Origin: Marinilongibacter aquaticus
Lineage (GTDB): Bacteria; Bacteroidota; Bacteroidia; Cytophagales; Spirosomataceae
Assembly: GCF_020149935.1 (NCBI RefSeq)
Contig: NZ_CP083757.1
Span: forward strand, 3,249,501 to 3,313,500
Length of the DNA: 64,000 nt
Direction of reading: 5' to 3'
The position numbers and the translations under genes are program-made. A model generated the notes under the pieces. The model had not been told where the DNA came from and made no database searches. It was given only the letters and a program-made list of their open reading frames with translations. The number at the start of each line of letters is the position of its first letter. The stretch's first letter is position 1. This document shows, in pieces, positions 1 to 9,421 of this stretch.

Positions 1-614
1 ATTCGAAATTTATCGATATCGGAATTCCAGAAGATTACGAAAAAGCCCAAACGCTGATACCCGAATGGGCTTCGCAAGAGAAAAGGAATTTCAACACGCT
101 CTTTTTGGATCGCGATGGTGTACTGAACAAAAAGATTGATGGCTCGTATGTAAGAAAGCCTGAAGAATTGGAGGTTTTGCCTGGGGTTCCAGAGAAGTTG
201 GCCGAATGGCGAAAAGCGAACAAAAAACTCTTTGTCGTGACCAATCAGAGGGGAGTGGGCCGTGGCCTTATGAGTTTGGACGATTTGCAGGCCGTACACC
301 AAAGTTTGTTGGAAAAATTAGCTCTTTTCGCTGTGGCCTTCGAGGACATTAAATTTTGTACCGACGTGGAGGCCAACTCGCCAAGAAGGAAGCCCAACCC
401 GGGCATGTTGCTTGAGATTTTCGATGAATTCCCTGCTGTAAAGAAAGAAACTACACTTTTTATCGGTGACTCGCTCAGTGATTTGCAAGCCGGAAATGCT
501 GCAGGCGTGGAGACCTGTTTCATTTCGCACGGAAAATCACTTTCCTTCGAACAGATATTGTGTAGCAATTGTATTTTCGAAAGCCTTTCGGAGGTAGACT
601 TGACTGCTGCATAA
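1..614 (+). CDS. Nucleotidyltransferase / HAD-IIIA phosphatase fusion (heptose pathway-like), 3' part
   Basis: The frame is open from base 3 to the stop at 612-614, so the gene begins outside the window. The first ~30 visible residues contain FIDIGIPEDYEKAQ, a typical C-terminal signature of sugar-phosphate nucleotidyltransferases such as HddC. They run without a stop into LFLDRDGVLN, the catalytic motif I of the HAD-IIIA/GmhB phosphatases (Asp nucleophile in DRDG). FVVTNQRG and a late GDSLSDLQAGNAAG motif follow. In heptose synthesis, GmhB removes the 7-phosphate of heptose-1,7-bisphosphate and an HddC-like enzyme then activates heptose-1-phosphate, so one polypeptide could carry both steps. 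A TTG at 105 could be mistaken for a start, but it lies inside the DRDG motif strand. The family is clear; the substrate is inferred. Confidence 0.85.
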   Translation, partial: SKFIDIGIPEDYEKAQTLIPEWASQEKRNFNTLFLDRDGVLNKKIDGSYVRKPEELEVLPGVPEKLAEWRKANKKLFVVTNQRGVGRGLMSLDDLQAVHQSLLEKLALFAVAFEDIKFCTDVEANSPRRKPNPGMLLEIFDEFPAVKKETTLFIGDSLSDLQAGNAAGVETCFISHGKSLSFEQILCSNCIFESLSEVDLTAA

Positions 615-617
615 AAC

Positions 618-645
618 AAAAGGTCGCCTGTTGGGGCAACCTTTT
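618..645. terminator. Bidirectional hairpin terminator between convergent genes
   Basis: An inverted repeat (AAAAGGTCGCC / GGGGCAACCTTTT, one mismatch) lies between two convergent genes, with A and T runs that suit termination in both directions. Confidence 0.5.
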
Positions 646-671
646 GCGAAGTAAATGGGAGAAAGTTCTCC

Positions 672-1271
672 TTATTTTTTTGCCGTGCTGTCTGCTTTGG
701 CTTCTTTTTTCTCGTCTTTTTTCGTGTATTCCTCGTTCAAGCCTTTCAATACATCTTGCGTGATTTCAAGGTTTTCTTTGGCATAAAGCACACCACCACC
801 TTTCGAGTAGCCGATAACCATATCGTAACGGTCGTCTTCATTGTATTTCGCCAAGAAATCGTGAATTTTCGTAAGGATTTCGTCGGTAGTTTCTGCTTGA
901 TCTTGAGCCAAATTGTTGGCCGCATTGTCGCGGTACATCAAGATGTCCTGCTCTTTTTGAGCCAATTGCTGCTGCGTAGTTTGAGCTTGTTGTTGGCTCA
1001 TTCCGCCGGCCTGTACTCTTCTTTGGAACAAAGCCACTTCATTTTGGAAAGACTCTGATTTCTTTTTCAATTCGTTTTCCAGAGCAAATTGTTTGTTCTG
1101 AAATTCTTTCACCATGTCTTTGTACATTTCGTAGTTGTTCAAAAGTGTATCGGTGTTTACATACACAATACGACCAGAAGTTTGACCTCCCGTTCCTGTA
1201 CCTCCTGTCTTTCCTTGATTACACGCCATAAATACCGTGGCGGCCAAAAGAATGCTCAATAACTGCTTCAT
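672..1271 (-). CDS. ompH: OmpH/Skp-family outer membrane chaperone lipoprotein
   Basis: 199 residues. A lipoprotein signal peptide ends in the lipobox VFMAC (Cys17). The mature protein has a short Gly/Thr-rich linker, then RIVYVNTDTLLNNYEMYKD, the characteristic first strand of OmpH/Skp proteins. A long charged helical region rich in Gln, Lys and Glu follows, forming the tentacle coiled coil. Skp holds unfolded outer-membrane proteins in the periplasm on their way to the Bam complex. The C-terminus is Lys/Glu/Ala-rich. It is unusual in being a lipoprotein, which would tether the chaperone to a membrane. It has its own promoter just upstream and converges with the left-edge gene. Confidence 0.85.
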   Translation of the reverse strand: MKQLLSILLAATVFMACNQGKTGGTGTGGQTSGRIVYVNTDTLLNNYEMYKDMVKEFQNKQFALENELKKKSESFQNEVALFQRRVQAGGMSQQQAQTTQQQLAQKEQDILMYRDNAANNLAQDQAETTDEILTKIHDFLAKYNEDDRYDMVIGYSKGGGVLYAKENLEITQDVLKGLNEEYTKKDEKKEAKADSTAKK

Positions 1272-1305
1272 GCAATAGTTTAAATTTGTTCGAAAATTTG
1301 AGGTG

Positions 1306-1333
1306 CAAATATAGGTTTTTTCGCTAAAGTCAA
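1306..1333 (-). promoter_or_regulatory. Bacteroidota-type promoter of the OmpH-like gene
   Basis: Read on the minus strand, a -7 element TATATTTG (1306-1313) is preceded 17 bases upstream by a TTG -33 element (1331-1333). This matches the TTG/TAnnTTTG Bacteroidota consensus, 34 bases ahead of the start codon. Confidence 0.65.
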
Positions 1334-1342
1334 GGCTAACAA

Positions 1343-1705
1343 TCAGTTTGCTCGATTAAACTTTTTCATTTGAAATCCCGCAAAGCCTGCAATTCCACCC
1401 AGCAAAAGTGCGATAATCAGGCATATGCCATAGATCAAGGCCATATTGCCGAGATGGCCGATCCCATCCGCTTTGCTGGTCAGTATGCCTGCAATTTTAT
1501 CCACAAAAGGTGCTGAGCCTTGGCTTTGGATAAAGAGGGCGTAGATAAGCCAGATACTTAAAACCGCGAGTCCTGATTGCAAAAAGGCTTTGCCGCCAGA
1601 TTGTGCTTTCCAAAAGCATATCAACCAAGCTGCGGCGGCAGCGATCCACCATGGGCCAAAAAAGGAAAGCAAAAATCCTGAAATGAGTATGATTATATAA
1701 AGCAT
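1343..1705 (-). CDS. Small four-helix membrane protein, unknown function
   Basis: 120 residues, almost entirely hydrophobic. Predicted membrane segments lie near residues 2-17, 18-33, 43-60 and 86-110, followed by a short basic C-terminus (QMKKFNRAN). I do not recognise a family. It starts 3 bases after the stop of the penicillin-acylase-like gene on the same strand, so the two are probably co-transcribed. It could help anchor or export that hydrolase, but nothing in its sequence shows this. Confidence 0.7.
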   Translation of the reverse strand: MLYIIILISGFLLSFFGPWWIAAAAAWLICFWKAQSGGKAFLQSGLAVLSIWLIYALFIQSQGSAPFVDKIAGILTSKADGIGHLGNMALIYGICLIIALLLGGIAGFAGFQMKKFNRAN

Positions 1706-1708
1706 GGC

Positions 1709-4138
1709 TTAGGGGTTTAATGTCAGTGTTTGTGTAATTGAGCTGCTTTCTTCTTGAGCGTCTTTCAAGAATATGAGCGGCAATAATTCTCCTTTTACCC
1801 ACGAATCGATCATGTTGTCGTAATGAGCACTCGCCGGATTACCCGATTGCCCTCCGGGGTAAAGACCGTAGGCTTTGGGCCAATTTTTATCGAGTTGCAC
1901 AACCATTCGCCACGAAGGCCCGGTTTTTCCTGTTGTGGCATTGACAATTCTTTTGCCTCCTCCATTTTCAATGTGATTGCGGCTGAAAGCTTCAAATGCA
2001 GGCACAAGGTGTCCGATCTTGGTATGTTTTACCTTGTACCAATCCCAATCATCAGAAAGCTCACCGTGTTCTTTTTCGAGCTTTTCAATACTTTTTTTGA
2101 AGCTTTGATAGACAATGTCTTCGAAAGATTCCTTTTTGTTTTCGGTTTGCACATTGTCGAACCAATGCGATGATTTGTCTTCCTGCATCATTTGAAAAGT
2201 ACGCACTTCATCGGGGTGCAACATGTTTTGCCCTTCAGGTAATTCGTCGTCCCAAACCATATCCAAAAATGTCGGTAGCCATTCTTCAAAAATGCTGGCC
2301 GCTTGGCTGTGGGCTTCATTGCGTAGATCCCATTTTTTCAACAAACTTAATGCAGGGCTATCCGCTAAGTCCGAAGAGTCGAGTGCCATAAGGAATTCGG
2401 GAAGGAACCACTCCGCAGCCAAGTTGTAATTGTCGTTTTGAATATCGCGAAGCGTATCTACGGTAGCCATTTGTGTATGAGCCAAGCGGTAATTGATACG
2501 CATTCCGCGGAAAGGGGGAGCGGATTCCCAGTCGATGTAATAAGGGTAGCTGGGGTCTGTTGGCGACTGGTTGGCCGAACTGACAAAACCTCTTGGTGGA
2601 TTTTTCACATGAGGGTTTTGTTCGGCCGGGATATAAGCTTGCCAATCGTGGTCGGCTCGGGTGCCATCGAGAAGAAAACGGCCTTGCCCTTTCCATTTGA
2701 GCGGAAATTTGCCATTGGGCGTAATGGCGATGTCGTTTTCGTTACTGGCAAAAATAAAGTTTTGAGCCGGGGCCACATAGTGTGTTAGGGCTTTGCGGTA
2801 ATCGGAATAATTTTTGGCTTTGTTCAGCCCCAAAAAGCAGTTCATGTCGTCTGGCGAACTGTCGTGCGTAATCCAACGCATGGCGTATCCCGAAGGTACT
2901 TGCTTTTTGAAATGATCGTTGTTTTCGTCGAAATAAATTACAGGGCCTTGGTGGGTCCAAACTATGGTGTCGACCAATGTTTCGCCTCCTTTTATTTTGT
3001 GCGTTTCCAGACGTTTGGTTGTTTTCCGCCATTCTCCGTCAAAAAAATACTCCTCGTGCGAGGCATCTTTGAACTTAATTTTGTAGAAATCCATCACGTC
3101 GGGGCCTACATTGGTTACGCCCCAGGCAATGTCTTTGTTGAAGCCAATGATTACAGTGGGTATGCCCGGCAAGCAGCTACCGTACACATTCTGATTTGGC
3201 GAAGAAAGTTGCATTTGATACCAGATTGAAGGAAGGGTTAGTCCCAAATGAGGATCGTTACTAAGGATAGGCAGTCCCGTCGCAGATTTCGTTCCGCCAA
3301 TTGCCCAGTTGTTGCTTCCAATATTCGAGGGTGGAGACGGGATTTCGGCATTGAGTTTTTCCTTCACGGGGGTCATAATTTCATCAGGCATTTCAGGTAA
3401 TGCCAATGGTTCGAAGTCCCAAGATGTGCCGACAGGTATAATTGGCGATTCGATATGAGGATAATAAGGGAAAAGGTCGTCGGTGATTTCGAGCCCATAT
3501 TTCCGGGCTACGTTAGTCAGTCGGTAGTCGTCGCTTCCTCCGTTCAGGTTGTCCCGCATGTTCATAAGCATGAGGTAAGATTTATACGGAGACCAAGGTT
3601 CTGGCGTATAGCCCAATATTTTGTACTCTACGGGCAAATCCTTTTCATTCAATGTGGCCATATAAGCGTTCACACCTGCTGCGAAATGTTCCATTATCGA
3701 TTTGATTTCGGGAAACTCATCAAGGCGGGCCACAATGTCTTCCGCTGTTTTGGCCATCCCGCTTCGGCGATTGTAGCGATCGAACTCCAGGGCGACGGGG
3801 CCCACGACTTCGGTCAGGCGACCAGATGAAACCAAAGTGTAAAATTCCATTTGCCAAAGTCGATCTTTGGCCATAACATAGCCTTGTGCGGTGTAAAGGT
3901 CATCATCGTTTTGGGCGAAAATGTGCGGCACGGCGTTGTCGTCGTATTTTACGGTTACTTTGTCTTTTAGCCCGGTAATATTCAGCTCGTCTTTGTCTTG
4001 GCTCAACATGTTTTGCCAAAAGCCTGTGAAGGGGCTGAACAATTTGCCCATGGCCGGTACAGTGCCAAATTGGTTGCTAAGCAGGTAGATAAAGCCAATG
4101 AGAAGCAGTGTGGGCCAAAGGCCTCTAATAATTTTCAT
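1709..4138 (-). CDS. Penicillin acylase family (Ntn) hydrolase
   Basis: 809 residues, the usual length for the unprocessed penicillin/acyl-homoserine-lactone acylase family. These enzymes cut amide bonds of acylated substrates after autocatalytic release of a spacer peptide. The N-terminus has a signal or anchor helix. The A-chain region contains DNAVPHIFAQNDDDLYTAQGYVMAKDRLWQME in family order. The B chain begins at GSNNWAIGG, where Ser275 is the expected N-terminal nucleophile, followed by LSNDPHLGLTLPSIWYQM. A late Asn-rich region (FVSSANQSP) fits the oxyanion part. The substrate cannot be read from sequence; lactone quorum-signal or antibiotic degradation and cell-wall turnover are all possible. 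It leads a two-gene unit with the small membrane protein. Confidence 0.9.
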   Translation of the reverse strand: MKIIRGLWPTLLLIGFIYLLSNQFGTVPAMGKLFSPFTGFWQNMLSQDKDELNITGLKDKVTVKYDDNAVPHIFAQNDDDLYTAQGYVMAKDRLWQMEFYTLVSSGRLTEVVGPVALEFDRYNRRSGMAKTAEDIVARLDEFPEIKSIMEHFAAGVNAYMATLNEKDLPVEYKILGYTPEPWSPYKSYLMLMNMRDNLNGGSDDYRLTNVARKYGLEITDDLFPYYPHIESPIIPVGTSWDFEPLALPEMPDEIMTPVKEKLNAEIPSPPSNIGSNNWAIGGTKSATGLPILSNDPHLGLTLPSIWYQMQLSSPNQNVYGSCLPGIPTVIIGFNKDIAWGVTNVGPDVMDFYKIKFKDASHEEYFFDGEWRKTTKRLETHKIKGGETLVDTIVWTHQGPVIYFDENNDHFKKQVPSGYAMRWITHDSSPDDMNCFLGLNKAKNYSDYRKALTHYVAPAQNFIFASNENDIAITPNGKFPLKWKGQGRFLLDGTRADHDWQAYIPAEQNPHVKNPPRGFVSSANQSPTDPSYPYYIDWESAPPFRGMRINYRLAHTQMATVDTLRDIQNDNYNLAAEWFLPEFLMALDSSDLADSPALSLLKKWDLRNEAHSQAASIFEEWLPTFLDMVWDDELPEGQNMLHPDEVRTFQMMQEDKSSHWFDNVQTENKKESFEDIVYQSFKKSIEKLEKEHGELSDDWDWYKVKHTKIGHLVPAFEAFSRNHIENGGGKRIVNATTGKTGPSWRMVVQLDKNWPKAYGLYPGGQSGNPASAHYDNMIDSWVKGELLPLIFLKDAQEESSSITQTLTLNP

Positions 4139-4300
4139 GTGTCTATCCTCTTTTTAATTTCACAAATACCTCTCGATTTATCGTGCAGGATATTTTGCTC
4201 GGAGCACAATTTACGTTCAATAGGTGTAATGCAAAATACTAAAATTTTGGACTAAAGAATCTTTTTTTCTTTCTGGGCCGTTTCTTAAGAAAAACACGGC

Positions 4301-4807
4301 ATGTGGAGAAATGCTTTTTTCTGGATATTGACCCTTATGATTTCTTTTAAGTCTTTTGCTCAAGTAGAAAGTACGGCCTTCAACCTTTTGTTGAAAACCA
4401 TGCTAAAGGAATCTGTCCCGACAATTTCGGTGCAGGCCCTTGCCGAAAAAGGCACGGATCAATTCTTGTTGTTGGATGCTCGCGAAAAGCCCGAATATGC
4501 CGTGAGCCATTTGAAAGACGCCCGATGGGTGGGTTTCGAGACCTTCGACGCCAAGAGCCTGAAAGATGTGCCCAAAGACAAGCCCATTGTGGTTTACTGC
4601 TCCATTGGGGTGCGAAGTGAGAAAGTGGGGGAAAAGCTCAAAGCGGCGGGTTTTGAACAAGTTGAGAATTTGTATGGAAGTATATTCGAATGGGTGAATG
4701 AAGGCCATCCGGTTTACGATTCGCAGGGAAAGCAAACAGAAAAGGTGCATGCCTATAACCGCAAATGGGGTATTTGGCTGAACAAAGGCGAGAAAGTGTA
4801 CGATTGA
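4301..4807 (+). CDS. Secreted rhodanese-like sulfurtransferase
   Basis: 168 residues with a signal peptide ending near FKSFAQ. It has one rhodanese domain: FLLLDAREKPEYAVSHLKDARW is the typical DxRxxxEYxxGHI-type segment, and VVYCSIGVRS is the active-site loop with Cys100 as the persulfide-carrying residue. The loop is six residues long (CSIGVRS), the size associated with sulfur rather than phosphate chemistry. Its periplasmic location suggests a role in thiol or thiosulfate handling; the donor and acceptor are unknown. It stands alone, divergent from the acylase gene and convergent with porV. Confidence 0.85.
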   Translation: MWRNAFFWILTLMISFKSFAQVESTAFNLLLKTMLKESVPTISVQALAEKGTDQFLLLDAREKPEYAVSHLKDARWVGFETFDAKSLKDVPKDKPIVVYCSIGVRSEKVGEKLKAAGFEQVENLYGSIFEWVNEGHPVYDSQGKQTEKVHAYNRKWGIWLNKGEKVYD

Positions 4808-4818
4808 TGCGAAATAAA

Positions 4819-4851
4819 AAGAGCTTAAATGCCATTGACATTTAAGCTCTT
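4819..4851. terminator. Bidirectional terminator between rhodanese gene and porV
   Basis: A perfect 13-bp stem (AAGAGCTTAAATG / CATTTAAGCTCTT) with a 7-base loop sits between convergent genes. A-rich sequence precedes it, giving a U-tract for the minus-strand transcript. Confidence 0.75.
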
Positions 4852-4871
4852 CGTAAAGGTGTATATTCCCC

Positions 4872-6074
4872 TTACAAATTATTGATGTTCGTTTGGTTCA
4901 AACCTTTCGAAGGGATGTTGTAATTCAATGTGATTCTCCACGTGTTAGCCAAAGGGTTGCCTTGGTTGGTTGGGATCAAATAAGCCAAATCAAGACCCAA
5001 AGATTGCTTCAGACGAAGGCCTGCTCCCACGGTCAAATACTTTCTTCCACCTTTGGATGCCGGTTCGAAGAAGTACCCTGTTCTGAAAGCCAGAAGCTTG
5101 TCGTAAATGTATTCAGCACCAAAAGAGGTCGTGAATTCTTTCAATTCTTCATTGAAACCTCCTGGAGCATCGCCAAAAGATTTGAAAATAGATTGTACAG
5201 TGCCGTATTCAGGAAGCGTATTGTCTTCTTGAGGCGTAGGTACCAAAAGCTTGTTGAAATCGAGCAAAAAGTTGAACTGGCTTTTCTCGTCGGCATTTAC
5301 CGTAAAGCCTGTACCTACTTTCAACTGCATAGGAAGGAAATATTCCACGTCTTGACCGTAGTTTACTTTACCTCCAATATTTTTCAACATCAAGCCAAAG
5401 GCCCAATTTGTTTTCTTCATATCGTCGGTCGGGCGGTCTTTGTGGTAATAAAAACCAAGATCGCCAGCCACGGTGCGGGCAGGTTTAGAAACTTGCTGAT
5501 TGATGGCCTGCGTACCGATTAGATTGGAGTTTATGAATTTCACGTTGATACCGGCCGAAAAATCTTGGCTCAGTTTCATGGCGTAACCGCCCGTGATAGT
5601 AAATTCTCTAGACTGAAAATCTCCAGCAGAAGCTCCGGTGTTTGTAGTGAATTCGATTTTACCTTGGTTGAAGTAAGTGAACTCGGCGGTCAATGCACTC
5701 CTGTCGTTTATCTTTTTGTATGTGGATAGGTTCAATAAACCCATGTCGCCCACTAGATCGCGTAGCCAAGGGGCATAAGAGAAATTCACTCCAGAGCCCT
5801 CTTCGATAAAGGCCAATTTTGCGGTGTTCCAATATATCGAGTTCACATCCGGTCTACTGGCCACGCCCGCGTCGCCCATTGCGGCGGCTTTCGAGTCGGG
5901 AGAGATAGTCATGAATGGAACGGCGGAGGAAACCACCCGATAGTCATTTGTAATGGCTTGGCCGAAGGCCAATGGGCTAGAAAGCCCGAAACACATTAGT
6001 AAAAGTCGACGAATTGCCTTTTGTTTCTTCACAAATCTAGTTTTAAGTAATTCAAAGCGGTTCAAATTTACCAT
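4872..6074 (-). CDS. porV: Type IX secretion system outer membrane protein PorV (LptO)
   Basis: 400 residues from the ATG at 6074. An upstream in-frame ATG at 6131 would overlap the end of porU and put non-signal sequence before MVNLNRFELL, so it is rejected. The N-terminus has a basic stretch and a hydrophobic signal ending at LAFGQ. The mature part begins with SSAVPFMTISPDSKAAAMGDAGVA, the hallmark of PorV, and continues as a 14-strand FadL-like barrel. PorV binds the C-terminal domain of type IX cargo at the outer membrane and hands it to the sortase PorU. It starts 10 bases after the porU stop, so the partners are co-transcribed. Confidence 0.95.
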   Translation of the reverse strand: MVNLNRFELLKTRFVKKQKAIRRLLLMCFGLSSPLAFGQAITNDYRVVSSAVPFMTISPDSKAAAMGDAGVASRPDVNSIYWNTAKLAFIEEGSGVNFSYAPWLRDLVGDMGLLNLSTYKKINDRSALTAEFTYFNQGKIEFTTNTGASAGDFQSREFTITGGYAMKLSQDFSAGINVKFINSNLIGTQAINQQVSKPARTVAGDLGFYYHKDRPTDDMKKTNWAFGLMLKNIGGKVNYGQDVEYFLPMQLKVGTGFTVNADEKSQFNFLLDFNKLLVPTPQEDNTLPEYGTVQSIFKSFGDAPGGFNEELKEFTTSFGAEYIYDKLLAFRTGYFFEPASKGGRKYLTVGAGLRLKQSLGLDLAYLIPTNQGNPLANTWRITLNYNIPSKGLNQTNINNL

Positions 6075-6084
6075 CTTTTTGATC

Positions 6085-9000
6085 TCATTTCCAAAAGAAC
6101 AGACGATCAGAATGTACAGTCTTTTCTTCACTGTCCAAATTATTCCCCACGAGGCGATAATAATATTTCCCGTTGACTGTCAATATCTCACCGAGGTTTG
6201 TGCCAAAACTTACGTGTGTAGGACATGCATAACAGTCTTTGGTTTCTGTGGCAACCTTTTGGCCCAGTTCATTGAAATAATAAAGCTCGAAATGCAGATT
6301 TTGCCCTGCTCTGTTATGTTCAAATGAAATGTTCAATATGTCTTTCACCGGATTGGGGAATACATTCATCGCTGTCAATTGAAACGGTTTGGATTCAATC
6401 GTGAAAGAAAACGATTGCATGCTGCGGTTATTATAAAGGTCGCTCACTTTGAGCTCGGCTTTTCGTGGAATGTTGGTCAGGTTATCGGTCAGTTGAAAAC
6501 TCAAGAGGCCACCATTGCCCGAAATATTGCTCCTGAAATAGTCGTTGGCCACCAAACTGAGGGTATCGTCCAAAATCAAAATAATTTCATGTTCGGGGTC
6601 TGTAGCACTAATGTTTATGCCGCTGTCGTCTTCAATGCTGAAAAGCAGTTCTTTTTTTTGTTGGTCTACTTGCAAACTGATTTTGGGCGGTGTTTTGTCC
6701 GTGAAATCGCTATCCGCCATTTGCCCAATCAAAAAAGAGCGGTTGCCACCTATAGCCTCCTGGGTACTGTCGGTACTGAGGGCATAGAAATAAAGTTGAC
6801 CTGGGCCCAATGCGGGATTGATGTGCTGAGGCATTTGAAAGCGGGTAGAGAAGGTGCCGTTTTTCACCTCGGCTTGGCCCTCGAAGAGTTTGTTTCTGCG
6901 AAGGCCGTATTCCGCTTTGCTGTTTTCGTTTTGCCCCAGTGTACTGAGGGTGTCTTCTTTGTCGTACAAAGAGATTCGGATGGTTCCGTTAAAATTCGAT
7001 TGATTTTCAATTTCGCCAGAAAGAGTGACTTCTGCCAAACCCTTGAGCAGCTGGCCTTCGGGTTTTTCGTTGTTGATGGTTTTGAGCTTGACCTTGTTTT
7101 GGGGATAGGCGATAGCCATCGAAGGATCGCCCAGTAGAGTGAAATTTCGGTTCAATTCGCCTTGGATTGAAGCATTTTTGGTTTCTCGAAACACATCGCC
7201 GATGCGTCGGGGCTCAGCATCCTGAACAAAAAGGTGCTTATAGAAGGCTTGATTTATGCGGTAATTGGTACTCGAAAATACAGGGCGGGTAGTGGTGAGC
7301 AAGGCGATTGCTCCGCCATCTGGATTTAAGAGAGCCAGCTCGGCACCCGACACCAGAGAGGGGTTGTCGTATCGGCCAAATTGACAAGTGGCAGTAAAGA
7401 AAATGGGAAGTTTATCGTAATTCCGCCAATTCACAATTTGTGTGATTGTCAAAAGCTTTTCATCGGTCCAGCCGTTTTCGGCTCCATGGCCATTGTAGTT
7501 GACAAGGAAAGTGCCTTCCCTTATCGCCTTTTCAAAGGCCTGATTGGCTTGCGGTACTCTTTCGCCCAATTCGGTTTGGGTTTGCGTAAATGCATCGACA
7601 TAAACCTTTTGCATTTGCATCGATTCGTTTTCTTCCGTCAGCAGCTTTGAAAAGGCCTCTGCGTCTTTCACATGCGTATTGTAGTCGCCATCGTCGGCAA
7701 TGAAAGTGGCCCTGCGTTTCCATTCGTCGAAGGCCGATGGGTTTGAGCTGTAGTGGATGAGCTTAGCTACCAATTGTTGGGCCTCTAGTTTGTCTTTCAC
7801 GGGTAAGCGGCCCACGGCAATGTCGAGAGTGTGATCTTCGCTTTGTGTCGATTGCCAAGAACCTGCTATCGATACGCCTTCAGGCCATTCGCCCTCGAAA
7901 TCTTCCAAAAATCCGAAGTAATCGTCAGAGGAGTAACTGTAAATGGGCTCAAGCGATTCTCGGCTTTCGTATGTAGGGATAAGCCTTTCGGGTTTTACAT
8001 AGTCGAAGGCATGGATGTTTCTGAAATCGAAATCGGCATCGCCAAACAGCAACAAATACTTCAATTTCTGATCTTTGAGCCATAATTTTCGGCACAAATT
8101 GCGAATAGCCGTAAGGTCTTGTTTGCCCCCAGAAAAGCTATTGTAAACTGTTTGAATGTCCACTGTTTGCACGTCCAATCCATCGTGCGTTCTTCTGAAA
8201 TCGGCCAATGTTTCGACTTCTTCTTTGAAATAGGCCGGATACACAATCAAAAGATCGGGGCTTGGCATTTGATCAAAATCAATCCCATTTATTGTTTGGA
8301 TTTCGGTTACGGAAAGCGTGTTTTTGATTGAAAAAAAAGCCAGGTTTTGTATTGAAGAATCGGCTTGAATTTGATAACCGCCCTGGCTGTCGGGAGCCAA
8401 TTGCGTATACGTAAAAGGATTGTTTATTTGCCATACAAAATCATTTTCGGTAGCTCCTTGCAGGGTGAATGAAGTGGGCTGTTTTCCCAAGTGATAGGCA
8501 CGGTATTGCTGTGCAAAAGCTTCGATTTTTCGCGGATAGGTCCATTCTATTTGGTCAATATAGGCTCCAGATGAAATGTCGATATCGCTCGGAAGTCGGA
8601 AAAGTATTTTTATTTTCTCGTTGGCGTTTTTGAAGTCGCGGTTTGTCTCGCTGATTTCTCCGGCTCGGTTGTAGCGTTTGTAGGCGTCGTTCCATTTGTA
8701 GTCTATCTTGTAAAGAGGCTGTTGGTATATGGGTTCGCCATCTGCCAACACGTCTAAGTCCGTATCTTCGTAGGTTTGGCCGATCAATCTAGAATAGACA
8801 TTTATATTTTGATCGGTGAGCCGCCCGGGCGTTTCGATGTTGTAGAAATACTCGGAAAAGAAATAATCACCAAACCACTCTCGGCCCGAGTTCAACACAT
8901 TGTTTATTTCGGGTGCATAGGTATTGAAAGAGGCCAAGCTTTCAATCTTTTCGGAGCTTAAAGTTTCGCTTTTATTCGTAACCAATTGTTTCGAGGGGCC

Positions 9001-9411
9001 ACCGCCCAATTGCATGAACACGTAGTTGGTGTTGGCGTAAGGGTTGGGTGTGAAATGAAAATGGCCGCTTTCGTAACTAATGCTGTGTGCATCTTCGGCG
9101 TAAAAGAGGATGTAGTCTTCCGCATCCCATTTTTGGTTTTGATCGTTTATCCTTATGGGAATTTCGACCAGAGAATTTTCGGGCGTTTCGCTGTTTTTTT
9201 GTGGCAGAACCTTCAGTGGAGAAACAAAGAAACGAATTTGGCTAGGTGGGTTTTGGGTTGGGTCAATGCCCCATTTTTTCAAAGTGCTTTGCTCTATTTT
9301 GTAAACGCCTGTTTCGGGAATGCTCAGTTTAAACCAAAGTCCTGTTTGTGTTTGCGAAAAGGAAAACACGCTTTGGAATAAAAAAAAATATGTGAGTAAA
9401 GCTTTTTTCAA
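6085..9411 (-). CDS. porU: Type IX secretion system C25-family sortase PorU
   Basis: 1108 residues with a signal peptide (cleaved near FSFSQ). Gingipain-type C25 peptidase domain: VNYNGHG carries the catalytic His642 and FTATCQFGRYD the catalytic Cys676. The C-terminal region has beta-sandwich folds and ends in a PNPVKDILNISFE segment that resembles a type IX sorting domain. PorU cuts off the C-terminal signal of cargo proteins at the cell surface and joins the cargo to lipopolysaccharide or another anchor. It follows the SprT-like gene by 10 bases and precedes porV by 10 bases, so the three probably form one operon. Confidence 0.95.
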   Translation of the reverse strand: MKKALLTYFFLFQSVFSFSQTQTGLWFKLSIPETGVYKIEQSTLKKWGIDPTQNPPSQIRFFVSPLKVLPQKNSETPENSLVEIPIRINDQNQKWDAEDYILFYAEDAHSISYESGHFHFTPNPYANTNYVFMQLGGGPSKQLVTNKSETLSSEKIESLASFNTYAPEINNVLNSGREWFGDYFFSEYFYNIETPGRLTDQNINVYSRLIGQTYEDTDLDVLADGEPIYQQPLYKIDYKWNDAYKRYNRAGEISETNRDFKNANEKIKILFRLPSDIDISSGAYIDQIEWTYPRKIEAFAQQYRAYHLGKQPTSFTLQGATENDFVWQINNPFTYTQLAPDSQGGYQIQADSSIQNLAFFSIKNTLSVTEIQTINGIDFDQMPSPDLLIVYPAYFKEEVETLADFRRTHDGLDVQTVDIQTVYNSFSGGKQDLTAIRNLCRKLWLKDQKLKYLLLFGDADFDFRNIHAFDYVKPERLIPTYESRESLEPIYSYSSDDYFGFLEDFEGEWPEGVSIAGSWQSTQSEDHTLDIAVGRLPVKDKLEAQQLVAKLIHYSSNPSAFDEWKRRATFIADDGDYNTHVKDAEAFSKLLTEENESMQMQKVYVDAFTQTQTELGERVPQANQAFEKAIREGTFLVNYNGHGAENGWTDEKLLTITQIVNWRNYDKLPIFFTATCQFGRYDNPSLVSGAELALLNPDGGAIALLTTTRPVFSSTNYRINQAFYKHLFVQDAEPRRIGDVFRETKNASIQGELNRNFTLLGDPSMAIAYPQNKVKLKTINNEKPEGQLLKGLAEVTLSGEIENQSNFNGTIRISLYDKEDTLSTLGQNENSKAEYGLRRNKLFEGQAEVKNGTFSTRFQMPQHINPALGPGQLYFYALSTDSTQEAIGGNRSFLIGQMADSDFTDKTPPKISLQVDQQKKELLFSIEDDSGINISATDPEHEIILILDDTLSLVANDYFRSNISGNGGLLSFQLTDNLTNIPRKAELKVSDLYNNRSMQSFSFTIESKPFQLTAMNVFPNPVKDILNISFEHNRAGQNLHFELYYFNELGQKVATETKDCYACPTHVSFGTNLGEILTVNGKYYYRLVGNNLDSEEKTVHSDRLFFWK

Positions 9412-9421
9412 ATCATTCGGA

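Noticed and set aside
4139-4300. Possible RNA gene or riboswitch in the acylase/rhodanese spacer
   Set aside because: No stable stem-loop or recognisable element was found; it is simply an AT-rich divergent spacer.
6075-6131. Longer start for porV at 6131
   Set aside because: It runs into the end of porU and adds no signal peptide; the ATG at 6074 gives the normal PorV N-terminus.
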